Source: Phoronis australis (taxonomy: Eukaryota; Phoronida; Phoronidae). Taken from it: a stretch of DNA of 49,709 nt. Of the stretch, positions 1-11,034 are shown piece by piece. Location: NCBI GenBank assembly GCA_002633005.1, contig NMRA01000309.1:354682-404390 (forward strand), read 5' to 3'. The notes below the pieces were generated by a model. That model was not told where the DNA came from. It searched no databases and saw only the letters and a program-made list of their open reading frames with translations. The position numbers were made by a program, and so were the translations under genes. Numbering within the stretch: position 1 is the first letter of the stretch; each line of letters opens with the position of its first letter.

Positions 1-139
1 TGGTCGGCACACCAGTACAGCAGACAATAGATCAACGCTAAGCTCCGCCCACGTGACAGCCATATTTGTTTTGGTCGTCTGTCGTGCATCACAAGTTCGA
101 AAAAATGATTAAAATTACGCTGTAAACAAACAGGTATGT
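1..139 (+). promoter_or_regulatory. possible promoter and non-coding first exon with 5' splice site
   Basis: The left edge carries a GC box (CCGCCC, 45-50) overlapping an E-box (CACGTGAC, 50-57), followed about 75 bases later by a good 5' splice site, CAG|GTATGT, with the GT at 134-135. No ATG-started frame of useful length precedes the donor, so an exon here would be non-coding. The composition is visibly more G+C- and CpG-rich than the following kilobase. This is inference from short motifs only. The partner exon was not found, and the donor could be a chance match. Confidence 0.25.
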
Positions 140-1100
140 CACATTTTCTAAATATGAAGTAAATATCAGCTTTATTTCTAGTACTTCAACAAAAATTGGA
201 ACATAATGACCACGCATTCTGAACGAAATTTGATCTCAAGTGGCAATCGATGACCGCTTAACTTCAAAGCCGTTTTTCTCGGCTCGTGATTTCAGGATAG
301 TGACACGATTCTCAGGCCTATTTTTCCACAACACGTTGGTCAATTTTAACGAAAGTTGCAAATTTGAAACCCTCTTGGACTGTAGTAAAATCGCGTGCCA
401 GGGTTTTTTGATAAATGGACCAGATTTTTAGTTATTAGACGGAAAGTGACGAAATGACAAAAAGTGGCGTGCTTGCCCCAACTCACACACAAAAAATGCC
501 ACAAAATCAAGATCATAATGATTTTGTACATATATTTGGTATGGATAAGTAGAATATTGCGTAAGGAAATAGTTGATGATGATCCCTGTGCATTTTGAAA
601 AAAAATTCGAGGTAAAATTGGATTTGTTGAAAATTAAAAAATACGATTTTTTAAAAAAACGAATTACAAAAAAACATTTTTTTTTTGATTTTTGTCACTT
701 TCAGAGTCATGTCTAACTAGTTAAAACTCCCTTTTTACTCATTTTAGTTAGGAACCTGGAGATTTGATCAGTGTATACACCTACCTTAATAGAATTTGGA
801 GGGTTGGCAAAACCATTGTCACATTTCTCTGGCCTGATTTTTTCGAATATATGTTTTATCTAGTGCACTTCAGACGGAAACTCAGCGCGGCAGACAAAGT
901 CACTGAAAGCGGAGGTTTTGACGCGTTCTTAAACTTTGCAAACAAGGGAAGAAAATAAAGTGACAATAAGGTTCAAGTATTATATTTTGAAGTGAGTTCA
1001 TGACCCAAGACAATAACTCGTTACCTGTATTGTAATTCAGATTGCTAAACCACTGTCTCGGAGTCCCAGCGTCGTTGCACTCATTGTGATCATCGATCTT
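140..1100. other. unassigned AT-rich DNA
   Basis: No gene, structured RNA or clear repeat was recognised. Around 600-700 there is very A/T-rich sequence with several A and T runs. The short open frames at 240-431 and 764-958 resemble no family I know and look like chance. Confidence 0.6.
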
Positions 1101-1105
1101 TTTCT

Positions 1106-1327
1106 AAAAGTCGGGGAATCGCGCGTTTCCTTAGCAATAGGCGCTAAATCTTCATTCTTTAAAAGTCGGGGATGGGCGCTTAACCGAGAGGAGGGCGCTT
1201 AACTGGAAATCTTCAAAAATCGCAGGGGGGCGCTTAACCGAGCAGTGGGCGGTTAAATCGAAAATCCACTTAAAGTCGGGGATGGGCGGTTAACTGAGCA
1301 TGGGCGTTAACCCGAACGATTACAGTA
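1106..1327. repeat. GGGCGGTTAACC-type interspersed repeat, copy 1
   Basis: The stretch is built from degenerate units containing GGGCGCTTAACCGA or GGGCGGTTAA, separated by an AAAGTCGGGGATGGGCG phrase, with a spacing of roughly 50-60 bases. Its right end (GGGCGTTAACCCGAACGATTA) is the reverse complement of the left end of the copy at 48003, apart from a few substitutions. The family therefore appears to have inverted terminal sequences and to be a non-autonomous DNA element. There is no coding capacity. Diverged but clearly related copies lie at 15143 and 48003. Confidence 0.7.
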
Positions 1328-2790
1328 CATTGTGTATTTATTTCTGAGTTGAAAGGGCCAACTTATCTCTTTCATTAACTGGGGTGTCCTAGTAATCTTA
1401 CAATGTGGGAGTCCAAAGGAGAAATTCTGATTGACAGTGGGTCCAAATGATACATTGGGCATCCTTGCCAGGGCGTCCAGATTAGTGCTAGGACATAGGC
1501 TGCATGAAGGCCTGCGTATATGTAAAACAGTGTCAATTATCATGACCCACATAACTACCGTACTTAGGAAATTCTTGTTAGAGTGCACATTTGCTCAGCC
1601 GACGTTTCTGCCAGATTTAAAGGTACACTTCCTACCTGAAATTTGAACGCAACGTGATGTTTTCTTCACTCAAACAACAGTTTGCGTGTGTAGAACAGCA
1701 ACTGAACAGGGAAGCAGATGACTCAGTCTTCAGCTTCAGTTAAAGGCAGTTATGGCCACAGACACATTATGAGTAGACTTCCAGTCAAGTTATTCGTTTC
1801 ACAGATCTTGCATTCTACACTTTCATCTCAACTGAGGTGCACATCGAGGTGTTGCAAACACACAATTGCCCAAACATAAAAAGTCCACCATACCTAATTC
1901 CAACAGTGTTAAACATAGCTTGAAACCATGGTTAGACATAAGATTAGCTCAATAGTCCTGAAACTGGACCAGATACACTACACTATAATCTGCACAAGTA
2001 CAGTCAATGTCTTTCTTTGAATGTGATCTTCGCAACAACTGTACTTGTATACTTTGCACATAAACTGCTGGTAAAAAACATTACTAAGAGCCTATATGTA
2101 GTTTTAAGACAAATACCCTAAAATTCCGCAGACAATAAATCTTCTAATAACAGCCAAGTAGGTTTTTACAAGAGAGCAGTCATTTATTTACTAGACCAAA
2201 ACTACAAACAGAAAAATCACTGTTGAAAATCGCTCACTAACGTTATCACAGCTCCTTATAATTTCATGTTGGTTGCTAAAAAGTAGAAGACTCAAGTTTA
2301 CTGAACACATGGCACTTACCAATTTGGGGGAACCTAATACCCAGCTTGTACTGGAGACTGGCCTCAATGGTTAATTTTAGAAGATTTATAGTACAAGCCA
2401 GGAATTAGCCCATGAATATGCTTCGTTTCCAAAAATTATTTGAAAATGCAACGTTCCTCACTATAATGCAGCAGAATAGACCATGCTGTTATTTTTTCAT
2501 ATAAAGCAGGTCATTTTTCTTTACTTTTCTGCCAATCAGCCTTCATCGCAAACTCTGTGGAAACAATAACATATTAAATGGCCAAAACACCTTTGTAGTC
2601 ATGTCCAGAAAAAACCATTATGATCTTCTGTTTCTTCCATCTTATTAAATGGAACTCTTCAGTTCACTATTTTTGCAGAACCTCAAAACTGTCTTTAAAC
2701 TTGGGAGTACAGATTTTTTCCAAGGTAGTCTCATCTGGTCTACTGCTAGGGCAAAAGACCGCATCAAACACACAGGAAAACATGCACCCA
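1328..2790. other. unassigned DNA
   Basis: No gene or convincing repeat was recognised. The overlapping frames at 1307-1588 (minus) and 1431-1646 (plus) have no recognisable domain. Confidence 0.55.
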
Positions 2791-2792
2791 AT

Positions 2793-2806
2793 CCACTAGG
2801 TGGCAG
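2793..2806 (+). promoter_or_regulatory. CTCF-like motif, isolated full match
   Basis: The 14 bases CCACTAGGTGGCAG fit every position of the degenerate animal CTCF core motif CCASYAGRKGGCRS. With equal base frequencies a full match is expected about 0.02 times by chance in both strands of this window. The flanks do not resemble the ~140-base monomers of the composite repeats at 13.1 and 44.1 kb, which also carry this motif, so this looks like an independent site. Binding is inference. The motif was defined mainly in vertebrates, though the CTCF zinc-finger protein is widespread in bilaterians. Confidence 0.45.
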
Positions 2807-3218
2807 CACTGTAACACCTATTTCTCCAGAATGAAGAGATAGAGAATAAACCCTGTGAAATGATATCTTCGGGGATTTTATATAAAAGTGATCAAGTAAC
2901 GCCAAAAAGCTTGTGTGTAAGCATCACTTTGATTCTCATTAAGAAATCACAAAGTAATGCTCCAGAGAGCAGTAGGGATTAGTGAGTTAAATTTGTTGAG
3001 GACTAAAGCACAAGACTATACTGTAAGCAGTCGTCAGATGAATAAATTCAATAAAAAAGCAACTTATTATGACAAACAACAGATATGTGTGTAAGAATTA
3101 AAACAAAAGCTAAGCCTTATGAGAAATTCATTACACCGTCGAACAGTAAGCAAATGCAGTCAACGGAGCATAAAAACATCAATACAACGCTTCATTGATT
3201 CAACGGATAACTAAAAAT
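2807..3218. other. unassigned DNA
   Basis: AT-rich sequence with no recognised gene or repeat. Confidence 0.5.
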
Positions 3219-3430
3219 GACTTTGGTAAAATCTCAGCACTTTCAGACCAAAACAACAAGAACCAAAATTAGCCTTTTTCATTTTTGAAGGCTTTTAACA
3301 TTATTGTGAATGGCCACAGTTTCTCAAACCATTATGTGCAGGAAGCTGTGGTATAGAACTTTAAAACCATAAAATATTTATTTGATGCTACACATCTTTT
3401 GTGAAAAAACTTCCACTTCATTACAGCCAG
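3219..3430 (+). repeat. interspersed repeat family with CCACAGTTTCTCA core, copy 1
   Basis: Shares an ordered set of phrases with 20824-21070 and 30478-30672: ATCTCA, a run near 'CAGACCAAAACAA', then GAATGGCCACAGTTTCTCAAA, then GTGGTATAGAACTT, then a GTGAAAAAAC-type segment. The three copies are heavily diverged with small indels. No open frame is shared, so this is a non-coding repeat of unknown class. Confidence 0.5.
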
Positions 3431-4498
3431 CTGCTCAGGGAAAGTCACTGGGGATAGTTATCTGTTATCTGATTTTGTATACCTATCACTATTATAGTGC
3501 CTACATTGACTTTCGTAATAAAGGGCTATTGTGGAGATATTTACACTGTAGGCTTGGGTGACAATAGATATACCTCTGCCTGTTACTAAAGACACCACCA
3601 GGGAAAGCACTACTTTCAGCCAAGCTTAGATATTTAAGCCTATTTCAGTTGGCAGTGTTTTTTTAAACATGTAAATATAACTCTTCATTTTGCTCTGATA
3701 GCGTAAGGCACGCTTATCCTAAGTAAAAAAGAAGGCAGCTGTTGGAAGTTTAAACATTTGAAACGTACATAGCAAAAGGATGTTTTACGAATACCATTCA
3801 TAGCTGGGGCCAGAACAGGACATTAATTTTTAAACTTTGTTTGGTGTCTTATTGTGCAAAGGCCATGTATTCTTATAGTATTAAACTTCATTTTGAAGTC
3901 AAGTTCGGACGCCACATGATACATCGGCTCAGTACTCCCGATAATAGAAAAATAAATAACTGGTACGAATTAAGGATACTCCACAAAAAAATATGTAGGA
4001 CCCGTCTACACTCAGATTGTACAGCTCTCTGTTCCCCGTTAGTAGACTCAATCAATCGCGAGTAACACCGCTGTTCACTTTTAGGCGTAACAACATTCGT
4101 ACTTACCTGGGAGCATTTACAAACAACATTTTGCTTCTCCTTACATGAAACTTAGTAGATTATCCTTACGTAAATGATTAAAAATGAGGTTTTCACCAAG
4201 ATGGAGTTGAAAAGTAATAATACAAACAATATTTTCCTTAACTCAGACTCGGATAGTGGATACATCAAGACATTCTTTTTTCATTATCATGCTCGTATTT
4301 GGATGAATTATCAATTCTTGTAATTGGTTTTCTATAAATAAACTCGTACAAAACGATAATGGATTTGGATTTAAATCTTTTATTTACATATTCTGTGACT
4401 CAAAACGCAACCACTTGGGTACTGAACACAGTTGTCATCAAAACAATCTAACCTGACAAATCTAAAACATGGTTTCAATACATATCATGCAAAAATAA
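3431..4498. other. unassigned DNA
   Basis: No gene recognised. The short frame at 3841-4065 shows no domain or codon-use signal. TAAGGCACGC at about 3703 was considered as miR-124 and rejected. Confidence 0.5.
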
Positions 4499-4690
4499 TC
4501 ATACTGTAAAAATTTCCAAACTTAGGACAGTCTCCCGAATTTCGGACACCTACATGTATATCCAACCCCAAACAGATTTCTTTTTGATTCTGAAATTTGG
4601 GAAATGGTCGAATTTGGCATTCACCACTATTTCTGAAATTTTGGACTCGTCAATTTTAGCAGCATTGGCCATTATTCTCACATTTCAGAC
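4499..4690. repeat. TTCGGACA-type repeat fragment, copy 1
   Basis: Starts with ATACTGTAAAAATTTCC, continues with CCGAATTTCGGACACC and then GAAATTTGGGAAATGG and TTTTGGACTCG segments. Related sequence appears near 8225-8360, 10262-10420 and 49488-49690. The repeated theme is AATTTCGGACA flanked by an ACTGTA/ACGGTA end. No coding capacity; likely a degraded non-autonomous DNA element. Confidence 0.45.
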
Positions 4691-5583
4691 AGTGCGCTTT
4701 TCCGCATGATCAGGACGTAAATCTCGAAGTTCATCAAGCAACTGATTTACACATCATTTAAACCTGCTGCCGATGTAATGTATTGACTGATATCGCAGTC
4801 TATAGTTACCGAGGTGGATCGCGTTTCCTTGACAGTCGAAACATTTGCCAAGCTGGAACGTGGTTTCATTATGCAAATAAACTGTATACTTTCCGACTTT
4901 CACATAATCACCACAGTGTCACGCTTTGTATTTTTATTAACAGCTACTTAATAAGCACCAGTGATGAGACCAATGTTCTGTGACCAAGTCAGTTTTCAGG
5001 TTCACGGCTTCATTTTTTTTTCTGTGAACCTGCAGCCCATTTTACCTTCCTCCCGGCACCCCGACCTTTGCTTTGCCATGAGCCGAATCGCCAAAACGAT
5101 GTTGTTCAGTATTAAGTAAAACAAATTTTGCGAAATACAAAAATCGCTGTTTATGCTCGTGAGAATTTCCTGTCACTGAATTGAAAATCAGCAACAATCT
5201 TTCAAATAATTGGCAAATTTATCACGAGAATGGTGTTCATATAATATGAATAAAGGGTTCTGAATGGAGAATGTTCACATTTGAAACGTTTATTGACAAA
5301 ACTGAACATATGATTCAAGCCATGTAGTGTGCGTATTAATGCGTCAATGTTAACTGGTCACAAGTTTTTCGTTTCTCGGCAAGTTGTGCATCAATTTTTG
5401 CCGTTCGACGACTGCATATGATCGATTTTAATCAAGATTTAGTAATATGGAACAAAAATTTTAAATAAATGTCTAAATGGTTATGTGTGTGAATTCTATT
5501 CTGATGTCCTCTCAAGGCCTTGTCAATGATTACATAATACTGCACAAGCGATTTGTGCTGTTGGCTGGCTCACTGTAGAGCTA
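4691..5583. other. unassigned DNA
   Basis: No feature recognised. The 4783-4983 frame is short and featureless. Confidence 0.5.
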
Positions 5584-5644
5584 TTGTTAGGAAGCCTTTG
5601 TCATGAGCCACCATGGGTAACTGGGGAAGGGAAGCAGTCCATCT

Positions 5645-5752
5645 CTGAGCAGACTGAGCAGGCTGAGCAGGCTGAGCAGACTGAGCAGACTGAGCAGACT
5701 GAGCAGGCTGAGCAGGCTGAGCAGACTGAGCAGACTGAGCAGGCTGAGCAGA
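5645..5752 (+). repeat. 9-bp minisatellite, 12 copies of CTGAGCAGR
   Basis: Twelve perfect units of CTGAGCAG followed by A or G run without interruption. The last base by unit is A G G A A A G G A A G A, the only variation. Because the unit is a multiple of three, one frame stays open and would encode a Thr/Ala-Glu-Gln tripeptide run inside a 104-codon frame (5584-5898). That frame has no ATG at the stated start and no conserved flanks, so coding is not supported. It is best treated as a young tandem repeat. Confidence 0.9.
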
Positions 5753-6237
5753 CTGACCATCCGGTATCTGCCATACTGTGTCTTAAATTAGTGAGATTTC
5801 ATAGTACAAGAAAATTTAAGTGTAAAAACAATGAGCAAACGTTATTGCCTTGGCCTTCAATTCTTCAAGATAAACATAGTTTAGCACCCGTCAAATAACT
5901 GCAGATGAGTTAAAGTAAATCCCAAAATGAACTTGTGCTATTTACACATTAATATTGCAGAGCTTACAAAAATGTTGTTTAAATAATCTCATAAAAACAG
6001 TTCAGAATGTGTTTTACACTGTCAACTCCAATTAATACTGGCCAGTGTTTGCACAGATCTTGAGTAAAGTTGCAGTTCTACGGGTTACCAAGATCAATCA
6101 ATACTACATAGAAATATTAATTAGTAAACATTCAAAGCCTAGATGTAGAATACCAAGACTGACACTGTAGCTGTCAAGTGGATAGAGCTTGTATCATAGA
6201 ATAGTGCACAAAACAAATGTCACAACTTCTATCACTG
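5753..6237. other. unassigned DNA between two minisatellites
   Basis: No gene or repeat recognised. Confidence 0.5.
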
Positions 6238-6545
6238 TGATACCCTTCACACCACATTAGTGCTGTGATACCCTTCACACCACGTTAGTGCTGTGATACC
6301 CTTCACACCATGTTGGTGCTGTGATACCCTTCACACCACATTGGTGCTGTGATACCCTTCACACCACGTTGGTGCTGTGATACCCTTCACACCACGTTGG
6401 TGCTGTGATACCCTTCACACCACATTGGTGCTGTGATACCCTTCACACCACGTTGGTGCTGTGATACCCTTCACACCATGTTGGTGCTGTGATACCCTTC
6501 ACACCACGTTGGTGCTGTGATACCCTTCACACCACATTAGTGCTG
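6238..6545 (+). repeat. 28-bp minisatellite, 11 copies
   Basis: Eleven head-to-tail 28-base units beginning TGATACCCTTCACACCA. Only two places vary between units. One is an A/G in TTAGTG or TTGGTG. The other is a central dinucleotide that is CG in five units, CA in four and TG in two, which is the exact pair of products of CpG decay on either strand. The first and last units match each other (CACATTAGTG). Low divergence suggests recent expansion or homogenisation. Confidence 0.95.
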
Positions 6546-7139
6546 TTTACATAGTTAACAGACTGTATCTTGGTTTCAAAACTTTAAAATAACCAACATG
6601 CTAAGTCCACGGTTGGTGTCCCGGGGGGGGGGGGCAAATATACGGAGAGAACTTCGTAAAATTTGTACCATGACACTTGGTTTACATCAAAATCCATAAC
6701 TGGCAAGATTATACAAGTTGTAGGTAGTAAAAGTCACATTTCTAGTTCGATTTTCAGAATTCAAAAATCTAATCCTGTGAACTTTTCACGAACTATTCAA
6801 ATAAGCGATTTAAAAACTTTCAAAATGTAAATTTATGATGGGTGAGATTATCTAGAGAATTATAGCATGAGTAGCCTGAGGCGATGTAATTAACTACAAC
6901 TGCACGGTGTCTTTGATCAATACCAGCAACAAGCAAACGGGTCGAGTTGCCTAATCTCGACTGGTGAGGGTGTCAGGGTAGGATTCTTTTCAAGAAAAAC
7001 AGCCCTTTTACACTTTTCATGAAAAATATGAAAAGTTGCACGAAATGAATGTAGAAAAGTGTAACGATGTTTTGAGATCCCACCATGAACATTTATATTA
7101 TTAAATAACTGAAAATTGATTATGTTGTTGATGCCCTTG
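6546..7139. other. unassigned DNA with a 12-base G run
   Basis: Contains an uninterrupted run of twelve G at 6623-6634 just after the minisatellite, a likely sequencing and replication trouble spot. Otherwise nothing recognised. Confidence 0.5.
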
Positions 7140-7330
7140 TTTTGAAATAAATGTACCAGTTTCTCCTTTTTTGTAAGTTTTACTAAAAGACATGGACATG
7201 AGACCCAATTAATGTCAGATTGGTAAAAAGTTGAAAATCTAATTCTGCAGGCTTTTTACTTTCAGATATATTTCTATCAAGTTAAAATTTATAGTTTTGT
7301 AGATATGCAAACACTTGAGGGATTAAACAA
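7140..7330 (+). repeat. AATTAATGWCAGATTGGTA repeat, copy 1
   Basis: Shares with 36470-36630 the series AATTAATG(T)CAGATTGGTA, GCAGGYTTTT, a TTTTACT/GAAAATA stretch, GTTAAMAT and TAGTTTTGTA. Order and spacing are kept over about 130 bases. Non-coding; class unknown. Confidence 0.45.
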
Positions 7331-8224
7331 GCTTCTATGAATGTTGAGAGGCGACAGCCTGCGATCAACCGTCAGATGTGATTGGCAAGCTGCTATAAAT
7401 TTGAGATGTGACTGTCATTCTTGAGACAACTGAGTTGACATCAACCTTGTTATGACCAGTACAACAAAAACACATTCCATAATAAGGGATTCTTATGTTT
7501 TCTAGATGCACTCTGAAAAGTTGTCAAACTCCCGGACAGCCCATCTTAGCTCAAATTCAAATGACAATTTCAGATAAAATGATTTATGCACTTTTACACA
7601 AAGCATTGCTGCAACTTTTTTCAATGTTTTAATTTTACATAGGGCACTTATAAAAATTGGCGCTTAAATGACTGACTTTTAAATATCAAATTTTGTATAA
7701 AACTAAAAATGAAAAGACTTAAGTAAGTAATTTTGCAGACTGTTGATAAGCGCAACCAAAGCTATGTTCTCATGACATGACTTGCTAATGCAAGGTATTT
7801 TCTTCATTTGGTGAAATTTTCCACGAGTTTTCGTGTTAATCAAGGTTTTCCAAGTTTTCCATGAGTACCAAATTCAAATTGCAAAAAAAAACAAAAAATA
7901 TATATTATATTCAATTATAGCCTGAAGTAGAACATGTCTAATGTATTCAGACAAAATGGCCCAAAATTCCGAGTCACGACGGATGGGCAGAAGCCAAATT
8001 CACCATCAGAGTTAGTCTCACCTACCCCAGAATGAAGGTGACGTGTAACAGGAAAGTTTAAGAAAGGTGGCAAAGCCATTCTGTAATTACAATTTTGTCA
8101 CCCTAATAGTTCTTACCAGTCATTTTTGTGTTAACAGCATTAGCCATCACGATGTCAAAATGGTACTTTGTAACATTACTTTTGTCAAGTAGTGTATGTG
8201 AAGTGACACTTTTAAGTTATGGTG
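7331..8224. other. unassigned DNA
   Basis: AT-rich, nothing recognised. Confidence 0.5.
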
Positions 8225-8365
8225 AAACTTTTCTACTTCGGGACACTCTCTAAAATCTGGGACACCGTGATCCTAACTTACATTAAATATTCTTGATTCT
8301 AAAGATTGGTACAGAGGCAATTTCGACACTTTAGAAATTCCCAAATATCGGACTCAGCGTTTAAT
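8225..8365. repeat. TTCGGACA-type repeat fragment, copy 2
   Basis: Holds the degraded phrases CTACTTCGGGACACTCTC, AAATCTGGGACACCGTGATC and CCCAAATATCGGACTC, in the style of the 4499 and 49488 copies. Heavily diverged. Confidence 0.35.
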
Positions 8366-10261
8366 TATCAATAGTGTCAGAAAATAAACTTGGCAGTTCA
8401 TAAAATCATAGAAAACAGTCAAACAGCATTTTCACACGTCTCATAATGTGTAGGGTTGAGATGAATATTAATCACTTGTCGGTTATTGTAATTCTTGATC
8501 TTGGGACTGTCAATGAAAAAATGTTTATTTCTACAATTTGGTATACACTTCGAATTTAATGAAATTTTCATTGTCCTTAAAACTGGATAATTTTTAGCGA
8601 AAGCTTCGAGAATTTTACTGCATTGAACCCTGGAAACGTAATTTTTAACTAAAACAATATTTTATTTGCAGTTTCAAAATCTACGCTTAGGCATTAATTT
8701 AGTTATTCAGTATTTTCATGGAATGGTTTTAAGCCAGCCAATATTTTATTAACTTTGACAGCATCAATCATTATGTTAAGAAATTACATTTGAAGGTAAA
8801 GCCCCGTGGTCTCATAATCGGGACGTTGCATTTTCGATGTTTCCGGAAAATGAATTATTTTGTCAATAAGGCAATGGCTATACAAGATCTTATAGTACGA
8901 CTGACCAAGAAATAACATGGTCTAAACAACACAATGACAAAAACAATATGAGTCGCACTCTTACTCATCAAAGTTTTTCGGTTCTCAAAACTGTGTTGAG
9001 CTCCAGGAAATAAATGAGTTTACATCAAAACTGTTTACAGCAAACAAGGCTAACGTCTTTCCCAAAGGGACTATAAAAAATTTATAATTTTTCGGATAAG
9101 ACTTCACGTTAATTTCTTATTAATGTTGTGCGGCGGGAGTTTATTGCATTTTTTCTAGGAATTTTCGTCAGAAGAGGGCTATTGTTTCGGAACAGTTGAT
9201 TCATCTAATTACAGTGGGTAGCCACAGCAGTCCATCATGTAAGAACGGTTATACATGACATTGGTGATGAGGACAGCAGAATGATACAATTGTCACAAAG
9301 GGATCCAGCTCAGTCAGATGGGGTCATCATTCGCAAGGGCAAATCTTGTACAGCTGCTTTTCATATCACAGAAATGTTTTAAGACACGTTAACATGACAA
9401 CAGAATTACATATCATTATTTAACTGAATCAAAGCCTAATGTCACCAAAATCGATTTGATGTGATGACATCTAAAAAAATGAGAAAAGTACTTGTGAGCC
9501 TATCCTGCTATTTTTGTTCATTTTTCATCATCGATAAAAACTATTTGTTCATTTTATCATCATTTATAGGAGCAATTGTTATGGATACAACTCTGATATT
9601 ACATACTAACATGCAAAAGTTTTTAAATGACTGGATTAGCAGTTCTTACCAGTGAAAAATTAATCCAATATTGATATGGTCAGCCACAGCAAAGTATAGG
9701 AATATTCCAATGTTTTAAGAACCACTACCTAAGAAAGTCAGTTAAAACTACGAGCATGGCAAAGCATAGATTTTAACAGATTTTTTCAATAGAGTGATGA
9801 ACAACCTTCATATTGTGTCTGAAGCAGGTAGCATATTACCGTACCTGTGCCAGCCTCATCAAGTGTTCGGTCACGCAAACGGACATTTACAATCATCAAG
9901 TTTCTCTCACATAAAATGGCAAAACCCTTGCCGATACATACCAACTTTAATGCCGAGTTCAGCTTTAAGCAGCACTTGTCAATCTGTCCAGAGCTCAATG
10001 AACACTTCTAATCTGAGTGAATTGCAAGACGAGGCCATTTCAGCCGTGGTAAGAACACACTAAATTGGCAAAACCTCAGTTCAATGAAAAACAGCTTATG
10101 CACAGACTAAGGAACAGTTCCATGTATTGAGTAGCAGTTGTGACTGTACTGTCTGATGACTACACATCCTTACACCCGTTATCAATACGATCAATCAGCA
10201 AAGTAGGCTGTGGTGTCTCGTATAAAGAAAGAGGGAAACGACAAGAACCCAAACACCAAGG
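8366..10261. other. unassigned DNA
   Basis: No gene recognised. The short frames at 9461-9655, 9786-9998 (minus) and 9794-10063 overlap each other or lack any domain. A fragment near 8805-8875 (CATAATCGGGACGTTGCATT) may be another TTCGGACA-family scrap. Confidence 0.5.
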
Positions 10262-10425
10262 CGAGGTAAAGATTTTTCAGTTTGGGAAATCTTTAAAATT
10301 TGGGATACCAAAATTCAAACCAAAACTGAATTTCTTAGTTGAAAAGATTGGAACATGGGCGATTTTGGGTTTCGCCATATTTCTTACATTGCGTTTTCTA
10401 TCAACAGGCAGACTATGAAAACAGA
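10262..10425. repeat. TTTGGGAAATCTTTAAAATTTGGGA repeat fragment, possible TTCGGACA relative
   Basis: A run of TTTGGGA and TTGGG phrases recalls the middle of the 4499 copy. The 92-codon frame at 10140-10418 runs through it and is not credible as a gene. Confidence 0.3.
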
Positions 10426-11034
10426 CTCGACAGTTCATACAATTGTCAAAAATGGCCGACAACGCAACATTTCATGCATCCTGATTATGCCAATGATATC
10501 AAGGTGACCTAATCTATCAAAATTGACCATATTTATTGAATTTGGGATAGGCGACATTCAATATTTCTAAAACTTGGAACAAGTTCTGACCTTCAACAAA
10601 CATAATTTAAATTTCCATGATCTCACCAAAATACTAGAAAGGAATATCTTCAATTCCCTGGGCTTTCATTGGATATTAAGCCTGACCTTGAGAAGTACTT
10701 GGTAGCTACAATACATTTTGAACATTTGTCTGAGCCGGAGTGAGCACAGCAATGTCATAAATTGAAAAATTGAAGGGAACGATTAGGTTTATAGTGAACA
10801 AACATTTGTCTATGACACTGCAAAATCCTCAGACAGTGTTTTATTTAGAATCCTTTTCAGTACTAGTATTTTCGTCCTTTCATTCTTTGTTCTCAACTTG
10901 AGGCAATATGGCATGAAAAGTCAACTTCACTAATGACTCTACGTTTGAATGAATAAATCACGTTTCCATCTGCTGCCAAAGTACTGCTTGAACTTATCTG
11001 GGTAGCCTAATACACCTTAACTAATAAGATCCAT
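10426..11034. other. unassigned DNA
   Basis: Nothing recognised. Confidence 0.5.

Noticed and set aside
3703-3716. TAAGGCACGC resembling the start of miR-124
   Set aside because: The match ends after ten bases and the preceding 60 bases do not form the expected hairpin with a star strand.
5584-5898. 104-codon frame with Glu-Gln repeats as a gene
   Set aside because: The frame is open because a 9-base array has no stop; no ATG at its start and no recognisable flanking domain.
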